The notes under the pieces are model-generated. The model saw nothing but the letters and a program-made list of their open reading frames with translations. It made no database searches and was not told where the DNA came from. A program made the position numbers and the translations under genes. This document shows, piece by piece, positions 6,457 to 14,083 of a stretch of DNA of 64,000 nucleotides. The DNA comes from Clostridia bacterium (GTDB lineage Bacteria; Bacillota; Clostridia; Christensenellales; Aristaeellaceae): the NCBI GenBank assembly GCA_017519405.1, contig JAFWSH010000002.1, positions 50,516-114,515 of the forward strand, read 5' to 3'. How positions within the stretch are numbered: the first letter of the stretch is position 1; the number at the start of each line of letters is the position of its first letter.

Positions 6457-9400
6457 GGTGTCCTTCTGCTGCTGCTCTGTCTGGAGCTGGTCCAGCCGGG
6501 CCACCACCTTGCGGAAGGTGAGGACGGCGTCTCGCAGGAGGGCGCGCTCGCTGGCCCAGGTACCCTGCATCAGCAGGGTGTTCAGGGGGCGCTGGGGGAT
6601 CTGGAGCCGGGGATCCGACTCGTGCATGGCCTGCCACAGCAGCAGGGGGTCCGGCACGAAGGCGCTGTCCACCCGCATGGTGAGGGCGCCGGGGGCGGCC
6701 CAGGCCTGGGTGACTCCCAGCCGGCTCAGCAGCGCCCGGAGCTGGCTCACGTCCAGCAGGGTCTCCACCACCGCCGGGGGATTCCCGTAGCGGTCGATGA
6801 GCTCATCCACAATGTCCTCCCGGTCCGCCTCAGTGGACAGGGCGGCGATGCGGCGGTAGATCTCCATCCGCTGCAGCTCGTCGGCGATGTACTCCGTGGG
6901 CAGGAAGGCGTCCACGTGGAGGTTCACCCGGGTCTCCAGCTCGCTGCGGTCGGGGATGCCCCGGGCCTCCGCCATGGCCTCCTCCATCAACTTGCAGTAC
7001 ATCTCATAGCCGATGGTGGCCAGGTGGCCGTGCTGCTCCGGGCCCAGGATGTTGCCCGCACCCCGGATCTCCAGGTCCCGCAGGGCGATGCGGAAGCCCG
7101 CCCCGAACTCCGTGAACTCCCGGATGGCGCTGAGGCGCTCCTCCGCCGCCTCGGAGAGGATCTTGTCCTGGCGGACGGTGAAGTAGGCGTAGGCCTGCCG
7201 GCTGGAGCGCCCCACCCGGCCCCGGAGCTGGTACAGCTGGCTGAGGCCGAAGCGCTCCGCGTCGTAGACAATGAGGGTGTTGGCGGTGGGCACGTCCAGG
7301 CCGCTCTCGATGATGGTGGTGCACAGCAGCACGTCGTAGCTGCCGGCGTAGAAGTCCATCATCACGTCCTCCAGCACCTGCTCCCGCATCTGGCCGTGGG
7401 CCACGCCGATGCGGGCCTCCGGCACCAGGGCCCGGAGCCGCTGGTAGAAGCGCTCGATGGACTGCACCCGGTTGTAGAGAAAATACACCTGGCCGCCCCG
7501 GCCCAGCTCCCGGAGGATGGCGTCCCGCACCAGGGCGTCGGAGTACTCCGCCACATGGGTCTGCACCGGCAGCCGGTCCTCCGGCGGCGTCTGCAGCACG
7601 GACATGTCCCGGATGCCCACCATGGACATGTGCAGGGTCCGGGGGATGGGGGTGGCGGAGAGGGTCAGCACGTCCACCTGGGTCTTCAGCTGCTTGATGG
7701 TCTCCTTGTGCTGCACCCCGAAGCGCTGCTCCTCGTCCACGATCAGCAGGCCCAGGTTCTTGAACTTCACGTCCTTGGCCAGGAGGCGGTGGGTGCCCAC
7801 CAGCAGGTCGATCTTCCCCTCCGCCAGGTCCTTGAGGATGGCCCGCTGCTCCTTGGCCGTGCGGAAGCGGGAGATGACCTCCGCCCGGACGGGGAAGGCG
7901 GCGAAACGCTGCCGCACGGTGTTGTAGTGCTGCTGGGCGAGGATGGTGGTGGGGGCGAGGATGGCCACCTGCTTGCCGTCCACAATGGCCTTGAAGGCGG
8001 CCCGGAGGCTCACCTCCGTCTTGCCGTAGCCCACGTCCCCCACCAGCAGGCGGTCCATGTTCCGGGGCTGCTCCATGTCGTGGGTGATCTCCCGGACGCT
8101 CTGCTCCTGGTCGGGGGTGAGCTCAAAGGGGAACTGGTCCTCAAACTCCCGCTGCCAGGGGGTGTCCGGGGCGAAGGCGTGGCCGGGCTGGTGGGCCCGC
8201 CGGGCGTAGAGGGCGGTAAGGTCGAAGGCCAGCTTCCGCAGGCCCTCCTTCACCCGGCCCTTCTGCCGGCCCCACTCCGTGCCGTTGAGGCGGTTGAGCT
8301 TCGGGGCCTGGGCGGGGTTGCCGATGTAGCGCTGCACCCGCTGGAAGGACTCCACCGGCACATAGAGCTGGTCCGTGCCGTCGTACTGCAGGAGCATGTA
8401 GTCCCGCCAGGCGCCCTCCTGCTGCAGCCGCACCACGCCCTTGTAGATGCCCACGCCGTGGTCCTCGTGCACCACATAGTCCCCGGGCTTCAGGTCGGTG
8501 AAGGCGGAGAGCTTCTCGCCGGAGGAGCGCCGGGACTTTGCCTTGCGGTAGCCCGCGCCCCACAGCTCCGTGTCCGACACCACCGCCAGGGACGCCTCCG
8601 GCCACAGAAAGCCCGCGGAGAGGGTCATGGGCAGGATGCTGATCTCCCCCCGGGGCAGGGCCTGGGCTTCCTCCAGGAAGGCGGCGGTCACCCCGAACTC
8701 GGCCAGGGAGGCCGCCAGACGCTGGCCCCGGGCCACGCCGCCGGAGAGCAGCGCCACCGTCCAGCCCCGCTCCTGCCAGGCCTGCAGGTCCTGGGCCAGC
8801 AGGCGCAGCTGGGAGCGGTAGCTCTCCACGCCGGTGGCCTCCAGGTTCAGGGCGGTGTCCGGGGTGAGGCCGCCCATGCCCCGCAGCAGGGCGGTGCAGG
8901 CGGCGTAAGGCAGGCGGCTCAGGGGGGCGGAGGCCTCCTCCCAGGGGAGGAGCAGGCCCTCCTGTTCCCGGACGGCCTCCCCCCGGTCCATGGCGGCCAG
9001 CAGGTCCTGGGCAAAGGATTTCTGCCGGTCCTGGAAGCGCTGGCGCAGCTGGTCCGGCTCGCAGAAAAACACCAGCTGGGGCTGGTACCAGTCGGTGAGG
9101 CTCCAGCTCCGGGGCTGGAGCACGGGCAGCCAGGCCCGGATCCGACGGAAGGGCAGGCCCTCCGCCACCTGGTCCGCATCGGCCAGCAGGGCGGCGGTGC
9201 GGCGCTCCAGCTCCGTCTGGCGGGTGACGGACAGGGGCTTTTCTTCCGCCTCCGGGGCGGCGTCCTCCTCCTCGTCCTCGGGGAGGGGGGGCAGGTCCGG
9301 CCGCAGCAGGCTGTCCTCCCGGTCCGACACGGCCCCCAGGGCCTCCCGCATCCGCCGGGCCGCCTCCGGGCGCTCCACCTCCGGGATCAGCACCTCGCAG

Positions 9401-10068
9401 GCCGGGCCAATGAGGGCGGCCTCCACGTGCTCCTGGCTGCGCTGGCTCAGGGGGTCGAAGGTGCGGATGGAATCCACCTCGTCCCCGAAATACTCGATGC
9501 GGTACGCCTGGGGCGCCGCCGGGGGATAGATGTCCAGGATGTCGCCCCGCAGGGCGCACTGGCCCTTGCCCTCCACCAGACTCACCCGCTCATAGCCCAT
9601 GCGCACCAGCCGGTCCAGCAGGTCGGCGGGCTCCCCCCGGTCCCCGGGCTGCAGCCGGAGAATGGCCTCCCGGAAGCAGGCCGGGCTGCCCATCCGCTGC
9701 TGCAGGGCGTCGGCGGAGACCGTCAGCACCCGGGTCTCTCCCAGGGCCACCCGCTGGAGGCAGTCCAGCCTTCGCCAGGCGCTCTCCTGGCTGGCGGAGC
9801 CCCGGGTCAGGTCGATCTCCCCCCCGGTGAGGGTGGCGGCACCGCTGCCCAGCAGCTGGGCGGCGTCCTCCCCGGTGTGGAGGGCCCGCAGGTCGCTGGG
9901 GGTGACGATGAGTACCCGGCGCCCGGTGTCCTCCGCCATGCGCACCGCCAGCGCCGCCGCCAGGGATTCGCCCAGCCCGGTGACGGCGGCGGATTTTCCG
10001 CAGGTCAAAGTCTCCCGGAGGGTGTCCAGGAGGGGGGAGGAGAGGGCGGCCAGCAGGGCGTTGGACAT
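6433..10068 (-). CDS. mfd: Transcription-repair coupling factor Mfd
   Basis: 1211 residues, the usual full length (~1150-1200). Mfd is an ATP-driven translocase that pushes stalled RNA polymerase off DNA and recruits UvrA to the lesion. Domains in order: UvrB-like N-terminal region (~1-450), the CarD-like RNA polymerase interaction domain (LKPGDYVVHEDHGVGIYKGV, ~residue 520), and the RecG-like helicase domain with Walker A GDVGYGKTEVS (~675), DEEQRFG (~775) and SATPIPRTL. A TRCF C-terminal domain follows. AAGGAGG sits 6 bases before the ATG. A promoter at 10164-10192 gives a ~90-nt leader. The gene stands alone between convergent and divergent neighbours. Confidence 0.97.
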   Translation of the reverse strand: MSNALLAALSSPLLDTLRETLTCGKSAAVTGLGESLAAALAVRMAEDTGRRVLIVTPSDLRALHTGEDAAQLLGSGAATLTGGEIDLTRGSASQESAWRRLDCLQRVALGETRVLTVSADALQQRMGSPACFREAILRLQPGDRGEPADLLDRLVRMGYERVSLVEGKGQCALRGDILDIYPPAAPQAYRIEYFGDEVDSIRTFDPLSQRSQEHVEAALIGPACEVLIPEVERPEAARRMREALGAVSDREDSLLRPDLPPLPEDEEEDAAPEAEEKPLSVTRQTELERRTAALLADADQVAEGLPFRRIRAWLPVLQPRSWSLTDWYQPQLVFFCEPDQLRQRFQDRQKSFAQDLLAAMDRGEAVREQEGLLLPWEEASAPLSRLPYAACTALLRGMGGLTPDTALNLEATGVESYRSQLRLLAQDLQAWQERGWTVALLSGGVARGQRLAASLAEFGVTAAFLEEAQALPRGEISILPMTLSAGFLWPEASLAVVSDTELWGAGYRKAKSRRSSGEKLSAFTDLKPGDYVVHEDHGVGIYKGVVRLQQEGAWRDYMLLQYDGTDQLYVPVESFQRVQRYIGNPAQAPKLNRLNGTEWGRQKGRVKEGLRKLAFDLTALYARRAHQPGHAFAPDTPWQREFEDQFPFELTPDQEQSVREITHDMEQPRNMDRLLVGDVGYGKTEVSLRAAFKAIVDGKQVAILAPTTILAQQHYNTVRQRFAAFPVRAEVISRFRTAKEQRAILKDLAEGKIDLLVGTHRLLAKDVKFKNLGLLIVDEEQRFGVQHKETIKQLKTQVDVLTLSATPIPRTLHMSMVGIRDMSVLQTPPEDRLPVQTHVAEYSDALVRDAILRELGRGGQVYFLYNRVQSIERFYQRLRALVPEARIGVAHGQMREQVLEDVMMDFYAGSYDVLLCTTIIESGLDVPTANTLIVYDAERFGLSQLYQLRGRVGRSSRQAYAYFTVRQDKILSEAAEERLSAIREFTEFGAGFRIALRDLEIRGAGNILGPEQHGHLATIGYEMYCKLMEEAMAEARGIPDRSELETRVNLHVDAFLPTEYIADELQRMEIYRRIAALSTEADREDIVDELIDRYGNPPAVVETLLDVSQLRALLSRLGVTQAWAAPGALTMRVDSAFVPDPLLLWQAMHESDPRLQIPQRPLNTLLMQGTWASERALLRDAVLTFRKVVARLDQLQTEQQQKDTEKTRPEA

Positions 10069-10163
10069 GGGGGACCTCCTTATTGACGGAAGAAAGCGGG
10101 GGGCGTCGGGGAAAAGCCCCCGATGGCTGCGGGGGCATCTGCCAAACAGGATCGGACCGGTTC

Positions 10164-10192
10164 AGTATAGCACAGTTCCGGGCTTCTGTCAT
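10164..10192 (-). promoter_or_regulatory. Promoter for mfd
   Basis: Minus strand ATGACA (10187-10192), 17 bp, then TATACT (10164-10169) preceded by TGC. The rest of the 290-bp gap between mfd and the M16 gene (10069-10358) holds only this and the divergent promoter. Confidence 0.75.
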
Positions 10193-10297
10193 GGTCCGAT
10201 GCGGCCTTTTTCTTGCCCCGGCCGGCGCCCCCCGGGCGGGAACGGCCCTGGCGCAGCCATGCATCCATCCCCGCCCCCCAAAGTACCCCCTGTACCC

Positions 10298-10325
10298 TTG
10301 CAACATCCGCCAGTTCTGTTATAAT
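10298..10325 (+). promoter_or_regulatory. Promoter for the M16 peptidase-ruvX-ribF-trmB run
   Basis: TTGCAA (10298-10303), 16-bp spacer, TATAAT (10320-10325), about 27 bp before the ribosome site AGGAGGAGG. Confidence 0.75.
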
Positions 10326-10358
10326 GGGAGCGTTGCAATAAGGAGGAGGAGGCATTCC

Positions 10359-11600
10359 ATGGAGCATTGGACCTTGCCCAACGGCATGCAGGTGGTCACC
10401 GAGCAGTTTCCCCACATCCGGACGGTCTCCGTCGGGATCTTTGTCCATGTGGGCTCCCAGCTGGAGCTCCCTGAGGAGAACGGCCTGAGTCACTTTATCG
10501 AGCACATGGTCTTCAAGGGCACGGAGCACCGCACCCTGCGGCAGATCGCCGAGGAGACCGACGCCCAGGGCGGCCATCTCAACGCCTACACCGGGCGGGA
10601 CCACACCTGCTTCTACACCAAGGTCATCGATGAGGACCTGCCCCAGGCCCTGTCCCTGCTCTCCGACATGGTGCTCCACGCCACCTTCCCGGAGGACGAG
10701 CTGAACCGGGAGCGGGGGGTGGTGCTGGAGGAGATCGCCATGTCGGAGGACGACCCCAGCGACGTGATGTCCGATCTGATGAGCGTGGCCATGTACGGCG
10801 GCCACCCCTCCGGCCAGACGGTGCTGGGCCCCGCGGACCGGGTGGCGGCCTACACCCGGGAGGACCTGCTGGCCTTCCGGGCCCGGCACTATACCCCCGG
10901 CCGGACCGTGCTGTCCGTGTGCGGCAGCTTTGACCCCGAGGCGCTGCGGGACCAGGTGCTGGCCCTCTTCGGGGACTGGCAGGACACCGGGGAGCCCGTG
11001 GCCTTCCAGCCGCCGGTGTTCCGCCAGGGGGTGCGGATGGCCCGGGACAAGGAGATCGAGCAGCTCCACCTGTGCCTGGCCTTCCCGGCCCCGGTCTACG
11101 GCGATCCCCGGGCGGTGCCCATGAACCTCATGTCCAGCGTCCTGGGGGGCGCCATGTCCTCCCGGCTCTTCCAGCGCATCCGGGAGCAGCTGGGCATGGC
11201 CTACGGCATCTCCTCCTTCCCCTCGGGCATGGAGGGGGCCGGCAGCTTCCACATCTACGCCGCGGTCTCCCCGAAAAACGGCGCCCAGGTGCTGGAGGAG
11301 ATCGGCAAGGAGTACCGGAAGCTGCTGGAGGAGGGCATGACGGAGAAGGAGTTCGCCGACGCCCGGAAGCAGCGGCGCATCAGCCTGCTGATGAGCATGG
11401 AGAGCGCCTCGGCCTGGATGCCCGCCATGGGCACGGGCCAGCTGATCCTGGGGCGGATCCGCACGGTGGAGGACCGGCTGCGGACCCTGGACCAGCTGAC
11501 CATGGAGGACGTGGCGGCGGTCACCCGGGACTGCCTGAGCGCCACGCCCTGCCTGTGCGCGGTGGGCCCGGAGGCGGCCCGCTTCCTGGAGGGGCTGTGA
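10359..11600 (+). CDS. M16-family zinc peptidase (processing-peptidase-like)
   Basis: 413 residues. Pitrilysin-family endopeptidase of the mitochondrial processing peptidase-like (YmxG/PqqL) subgroup. The inverted zinc motif HFIEH (HxxEH) lies at about residues 46-50, and the distal glutamate lies in the block RERGVVLEEIAMSEDD, as expected. The family's C-terminal half is present (QLGMAYGISSFPSG). It is a single M16 module of the usual ~410 residues and likely acts in the cytoplasm. AGGAGGAGG lies 5 bases before the ATG. First gene of a tight run: its TGA overlaps the ATG of ruvX by one base. The physiological substrate is unknown. Confidence 0.92.
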   Translation: MEHWTLPNGMQVVTEQFPHIRTVSVGIFVHVGSQLELPEENGLSHFIEHMVFKGTEHRTLRQIAEETDAQGGHLNAYTGRDHTCFYTKVIDEDLPQALSLLSDMVLHATFPEDELNRERGVVLEEIAMSEDDPSDVMSDLMSVAMYGGHPSGQTVLGPADRVAAYTREDLLAFRARHYTPGRTVLSVCGSFDPEALRDQVLALFGDWQDTGEPVAFQPPVFRQGVRMARDKEIEQLHLCLAFPAPVYGDPRAVPMNLMSSVLGGAMSSRLFQRIREQLGMAYGISSFPSGMEGAGSFHIYAAVSPKNGAQVLEEIGKEYRKLLEEGMTEKEFADARKQRRISLLMSMESASAWMPAMGTGQLILGRIRTVEDRLRTLDQLTMEDVAAVTRDCLSATPCLCAVGPEAARFLEGL

Positions 11601-12031
11601 TGAACGAGCGGATTGTGTGCCTGGACGTGGGGGACGTGCGCATCGGCGTGGCGGTGAGCGACGCCCTGCGCCTGATCGCCACCCCGGTGGAGGTCATCAC
11701 CCGGGTGGGCTGGGGGCCGGACACCCGGAAGATCATGGCCATCTGTGAGCGCTACGACACCCGCCTCGTCCTCAGCGGCCTGCCCCTGAACATGGACGGC
11801 AGCGAGGGCTTCCAGGCGGAGAAGGTGCGGGGACTCTGCGCCCAGCTGGAGAAGGCGGGGCTCACCGTGCGCTTCCAGGACGAGCGCCTCACCACCGTGA
11901 CGGCGGAGGAGGCCCTGCTGGAGGACAACATGCACCGCCGGGAGCGGAAGCAGCACGTGGACAAGGTGGCCGCCGCGGTGATCCTCCAGACCTGGCTGGA
12001 GACCCCGGAGGAGAAGCGGGAGAATTTCTGA
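11600..12031 (+). CDS. ruvX: Pre-16S rRNA nuclease / putative Holliday junction resolvase RuvX (YqgF)
   Basis: 143 residues, the normal size for YqgF. It has an RNase H-like fold with LDVGDVRIGVAVSDALRLIA at the N-terminus (catalytic Asp in the first strand), LVLSGLPLNMDGSEG in the middle, and DERLTTVTAE plus KQHVDKVAAAVILQTWL at the C-terminus. The family matures the 16S rRNA 5' end in E. coli and was earlier proposed as a Holliday junction resolvase. It starts at the ATG overlapping the preceding TGA (TGATG), so it is translationally coupled to the M16 gene. Confidence 0.93.
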   Translation: MNERIVCLDVGDVRIGVAVSDALRLIATPVEVITRVGWGPDTRKIMAICERYDTRLVLSGLPLNMDGSEGFQAEKVRGLCAQLEKAGLTVRFQDERLTTVTAEEALLEDNMHRRERKQHVDKVAAAVILQTWLETPEEKRENF

Positions 12032-12044
12032 TGGGAGGATGCCC

Positions 12045-12962
12045 ATGAAGATCATCTGGGACGGCGCCCTGGAGACCCCCTGTGTGGCGGCCCTGGGCAT
12101 GTTTGACGGGGTGCACCTGGGGCACCGGGCCCTGCTGCGGGAGGGCCGCTGGCTGGCGGACAGCCTGGGGCTGCCCCTGGCGGTGTGCACCTTCGAGCCC
12201 CACCCCCTGCAGGTGCTGTGCCCGGAGCGGATGCCCACGCGGCTCACCACCTTCCCGGAGCGGGCGCGGCTCATGGCGGGGTGCGGGGTGGACATCCTCC
12301 ATGTGCGGAGCTTCACCCGGGCCCTGGCGGACCAGCCCCCGGAGGACTTCATCGCCGCCCTGGTGGAGGCGGACCGGCCCCGGGCGGTGGTCTGCGGCTA
12401 CAACTTCACCTTCGGCCGGGAGGGCCGGGGGGACGGCAGCCTCCTCACCGCCATGGGCAACGCCCTGGGCTTCCGGGTGAGCGTGGTGCCGGCGGTGACG
12501 GCGGAGGGCGCGCCGGTGAGCTCCACCCGGATCCGGGGCCTGCTGGAGGGCGGGCAGCTGGAGACGGCCAACCGCCTGCTGGGGCACCCCTATGCCCTCA
12601 GCGGCCGGGTGGTCCACGGCAAACAGGTGGGCCATGCCCTGGGCTTCCCCACGGCCAACCTGGGGGTGCCGGGGGAGAAGACGCTGCCGGCCTTCGGGGT
12701 GTACTTCGGGGACTTCGCCGTCCGGGGGGAGACCTGGCCGGCGGTGGTGAACATCGGGCGGCACCCCACCTTCCCCGAGGGGGACGTGACGGTGGAGGCC
12801 CACCTGCTCAAGAGCGACGGGCAGGCCCTGTACGGGGAGCCGGCCCGGCTGAGCCTCCGGCACTTTCACCGGCCGGAACAGCGTTTCCGGCAGCCGGAGC
12901 AGCTCCAGGCGCAGATCCGGGAGGACGTGGAGGCGGCCTGCCGCTGGTTCGGCCTGAAATGA
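12045..12962 (+). CDS. ribF: Bifunctional riboflavin kinase / FAD synthetase
   Basis: 305 residues, the standard RibF length. It converts riboflavin to FMN and then FAD. The N-terminal adenylyltransferase domain has GMFDGVHLGH (HxGH-type nucleotide-binding motif), CGYNFTFGREG and VSSTRIR. The C-terminal flavokinase domain starts near residue 180 with GRVVHGKQVGHALGFPTANL and contains VVNIGRHPTF. The ATG at 12045 is preferred over one at 12039: GGGAGG ends at 12038, which leaves no spacing for 12039 but 6 bases for 12045. It follows ruvX closely. No FMN riboswitch precedes it. Confidence 0.95.
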   Translation: MKIIWDGALETPCVAALGMFDGVHLGHRALLREGRWLADSLGLPLAVCTFEPHPLQVLCPERMPTRLTTFPERARLMAGCGVDILHVRSFTRALADQPPEDFIAALVEADRPRAVVCGYNFTFGREGRGDGSLLTAMGNALGFRVSVVPAVTAEGAPVSSTRIRGLLEGGQLETANRLLGHPYALSGRVVHGKQVGHALGFPTANLGVPGEKTLPAFGVYFGDFAVRGETWPAVVNIGRHPTFPEGDVTVEAHLLKSDGQALYGEPARLSLRHFHRPEQRFRQPEQLQAQIREDVEAACRWFGLK

Positions 12963-12994
12963 GATGAAATGAGGACAGAAGGGAAAGACATACC

Positions 12995-13702
12995 GTGCAT
13001 ATGCGGCTGAAGAAGTGGGCCCGGCCGGAACTGGCGGCCTGTCCCTGGGCGGTGGACGAGCCGGAGAAGCTCCGGGGACACTGGCGGGAGGCCTTCCCCC
13101 GGGAGGCGCCGCTGCACCTGGAGCTGGGCTGCGGCAAGGGCGTGGCCACGGCGGCCATGGCGTCGGACAACCCCGGGGTGAACTACATTGCCGTGGACAT
13201 CTCCCCGGACGTGCTGGGGGACTGCCGGCGGAATGTGGCGTCCGCCTGCGGGGAGGACGTGGACCACGTCCTGCTGGCCCGGGCCAACATCGAGAACCTG
13301 GGCTGGTTTTTCGCGCCGGAGGACCGGGTGGAGCGGATCTACCTGCGCTTCCCCAACCCCTGGCCCCGCCGCCGCCACGAGAAGCGCCGCCTGACCCACC
13401 CCCGGCAGCTGGTGCAGTACCGGGCCCTCCTGCCCGTGGGCGGGGAGGTCTGGTTCAAGACGGACGATGCGGCGCTGTTTGAGGTATCCCAAATGTATTT
13501 CGGGGTGGCGGGCTTCGAGCCGGTGTGGCTGACGGAGGACCTCCACGCCTCCGGCTTTGCCCCCAACTATGTGAGCGAACACGAGCGAAAGTTCACCGCC
13601 CAGGGGATCCCCATCCGGGCGGGGATCTGGCGCAAGACCGACGCCCCGGTGGAGGAGGACTTCACCCGGTGGCGCCCCGACGGGGAGGACGCCGGGGACT
13701 GA
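12995..13702 (+). CDS. trmB: tRNA (guanine-N7-)-methyltransferase TrmB
   Basis: 235 residues. Transfers a methyl group from SAM to G46 of tRNA. It has the Rossmann SAM motif LELGCGKGVATAAMA, the acidic motif YIAVDISPDVL, and the TrmB signature RIYLRFPNPWPRRRHEKRRL. The C-terminal substrate residues lie in GEVWFKTDD and NYVSEHERKF. The GTG start at 12995 lies 11 bases after GAAGG; an ATG two codons later is the alternative. Last gene of the M16-ruvX-ribF-trmB run, followed by a clear terminator. Confidence 0.93.
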   Translation: MHMRLKKWARPELAACPWAVDEPEKLRGHWREAFPREAPLHLELGCGKGVATAAMASDNPGVNYIAVDISPDVLGDCRRNVASACGEDVDHVLLARANIENLGWFFAPEDRVERIYLRFPNPWPRRRHEKRRLTHPRQLVQYRALLPVGGEVWFKTDDAALFEVSQMYFGVAGFEPVWLTEDLHASGFAPNYVSEHERKFTAQGIPIRAGIWRKTDAPVEEDFTRWRPDGEDAGD

Positions 13703-13722
13703 GCCTGTTTCCACACAAGCAG

Positions 13723-13760
13723 AGCACCCTGCCGCAAATGCCGCGGCGGGGCGCTTTTTC
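13723..13760 (+). terminator. Terminator after trmB
   Basis: A 12-bp stem (GCACCCTGCCGC with GCGGCGGGGCGC, one mismatch and one G-T pair) with a short loop, followed by TTTTT. Confidence 0.8.
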
Positions 13761-13797
13761 GGTGGTTTCGGGACGGGGGTGACCGGCGGGGGGAACC

Positions 13798-14083
13798 TCA
13801 TCCGGGGAACCTCATCCGGCGCTGCGGCGCCACCTTCCCCTGCCAGGGGAAGGCAGGGAATAGACGGGAAGCGAACAAAACGCCTCCCCCGAAGGGAAGG
13901 CAAAAAGGGACAAACTATCATCCGGCGCTGCGGCGCCACCTTCCCCTGCCAGGGGAAGGCAGGGAATAGACGGGAAGCGAACAAAACGCCTCCCCCGAAG
14001 GGAAGGCAAAAAGGGGCAAACCACCCAAAGCCCTCCCCTCCCAGGGGAAGGTGTCCGTGCCTGCAGGTCCGGATGAGGTCGTC
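13798..14083. repeat. Dispersed palindromic repeat block with a 106-bp tandem duplication (copy B)
   Basis: The whole gap between trmB and the U32 gene is repetitive. Two nearly identical 106-bp units lie at 13812-13917 and 13918-14023, each starting TCATCCGGCGCTGCGGCGCC and containing CCTTCCCCTGCCAGGGGAAGG. The block opens with two AACCTCATCCGG boundary motifs and closes in the opposite orientation with CCGGATGAGGTCGTCC next to the U32 stop codon. The right end (14036-14083) is an inverted match to the left part of the copy at 39645-39769. No gene is seen. Confidence 0.8.

Noticed and set aside
6130-10086. 1318-codon plus-strand frame opposite mfd
   Set aside because: Shadow of the Mfd frame; no recognisable domain, and it overlaps the real MBL gene in another frame.
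12963-12994. Possible riboswitch around ribF
   Set aside because: Gaps before and after ribF are too short for an FMN aptamer, and no conserved FMN core is present.
13812-14023. Tandem repeats as a CRISPR array
   Set aside because: Only two 106-bp units, directly abutting, without unique spacers and without cas genes.
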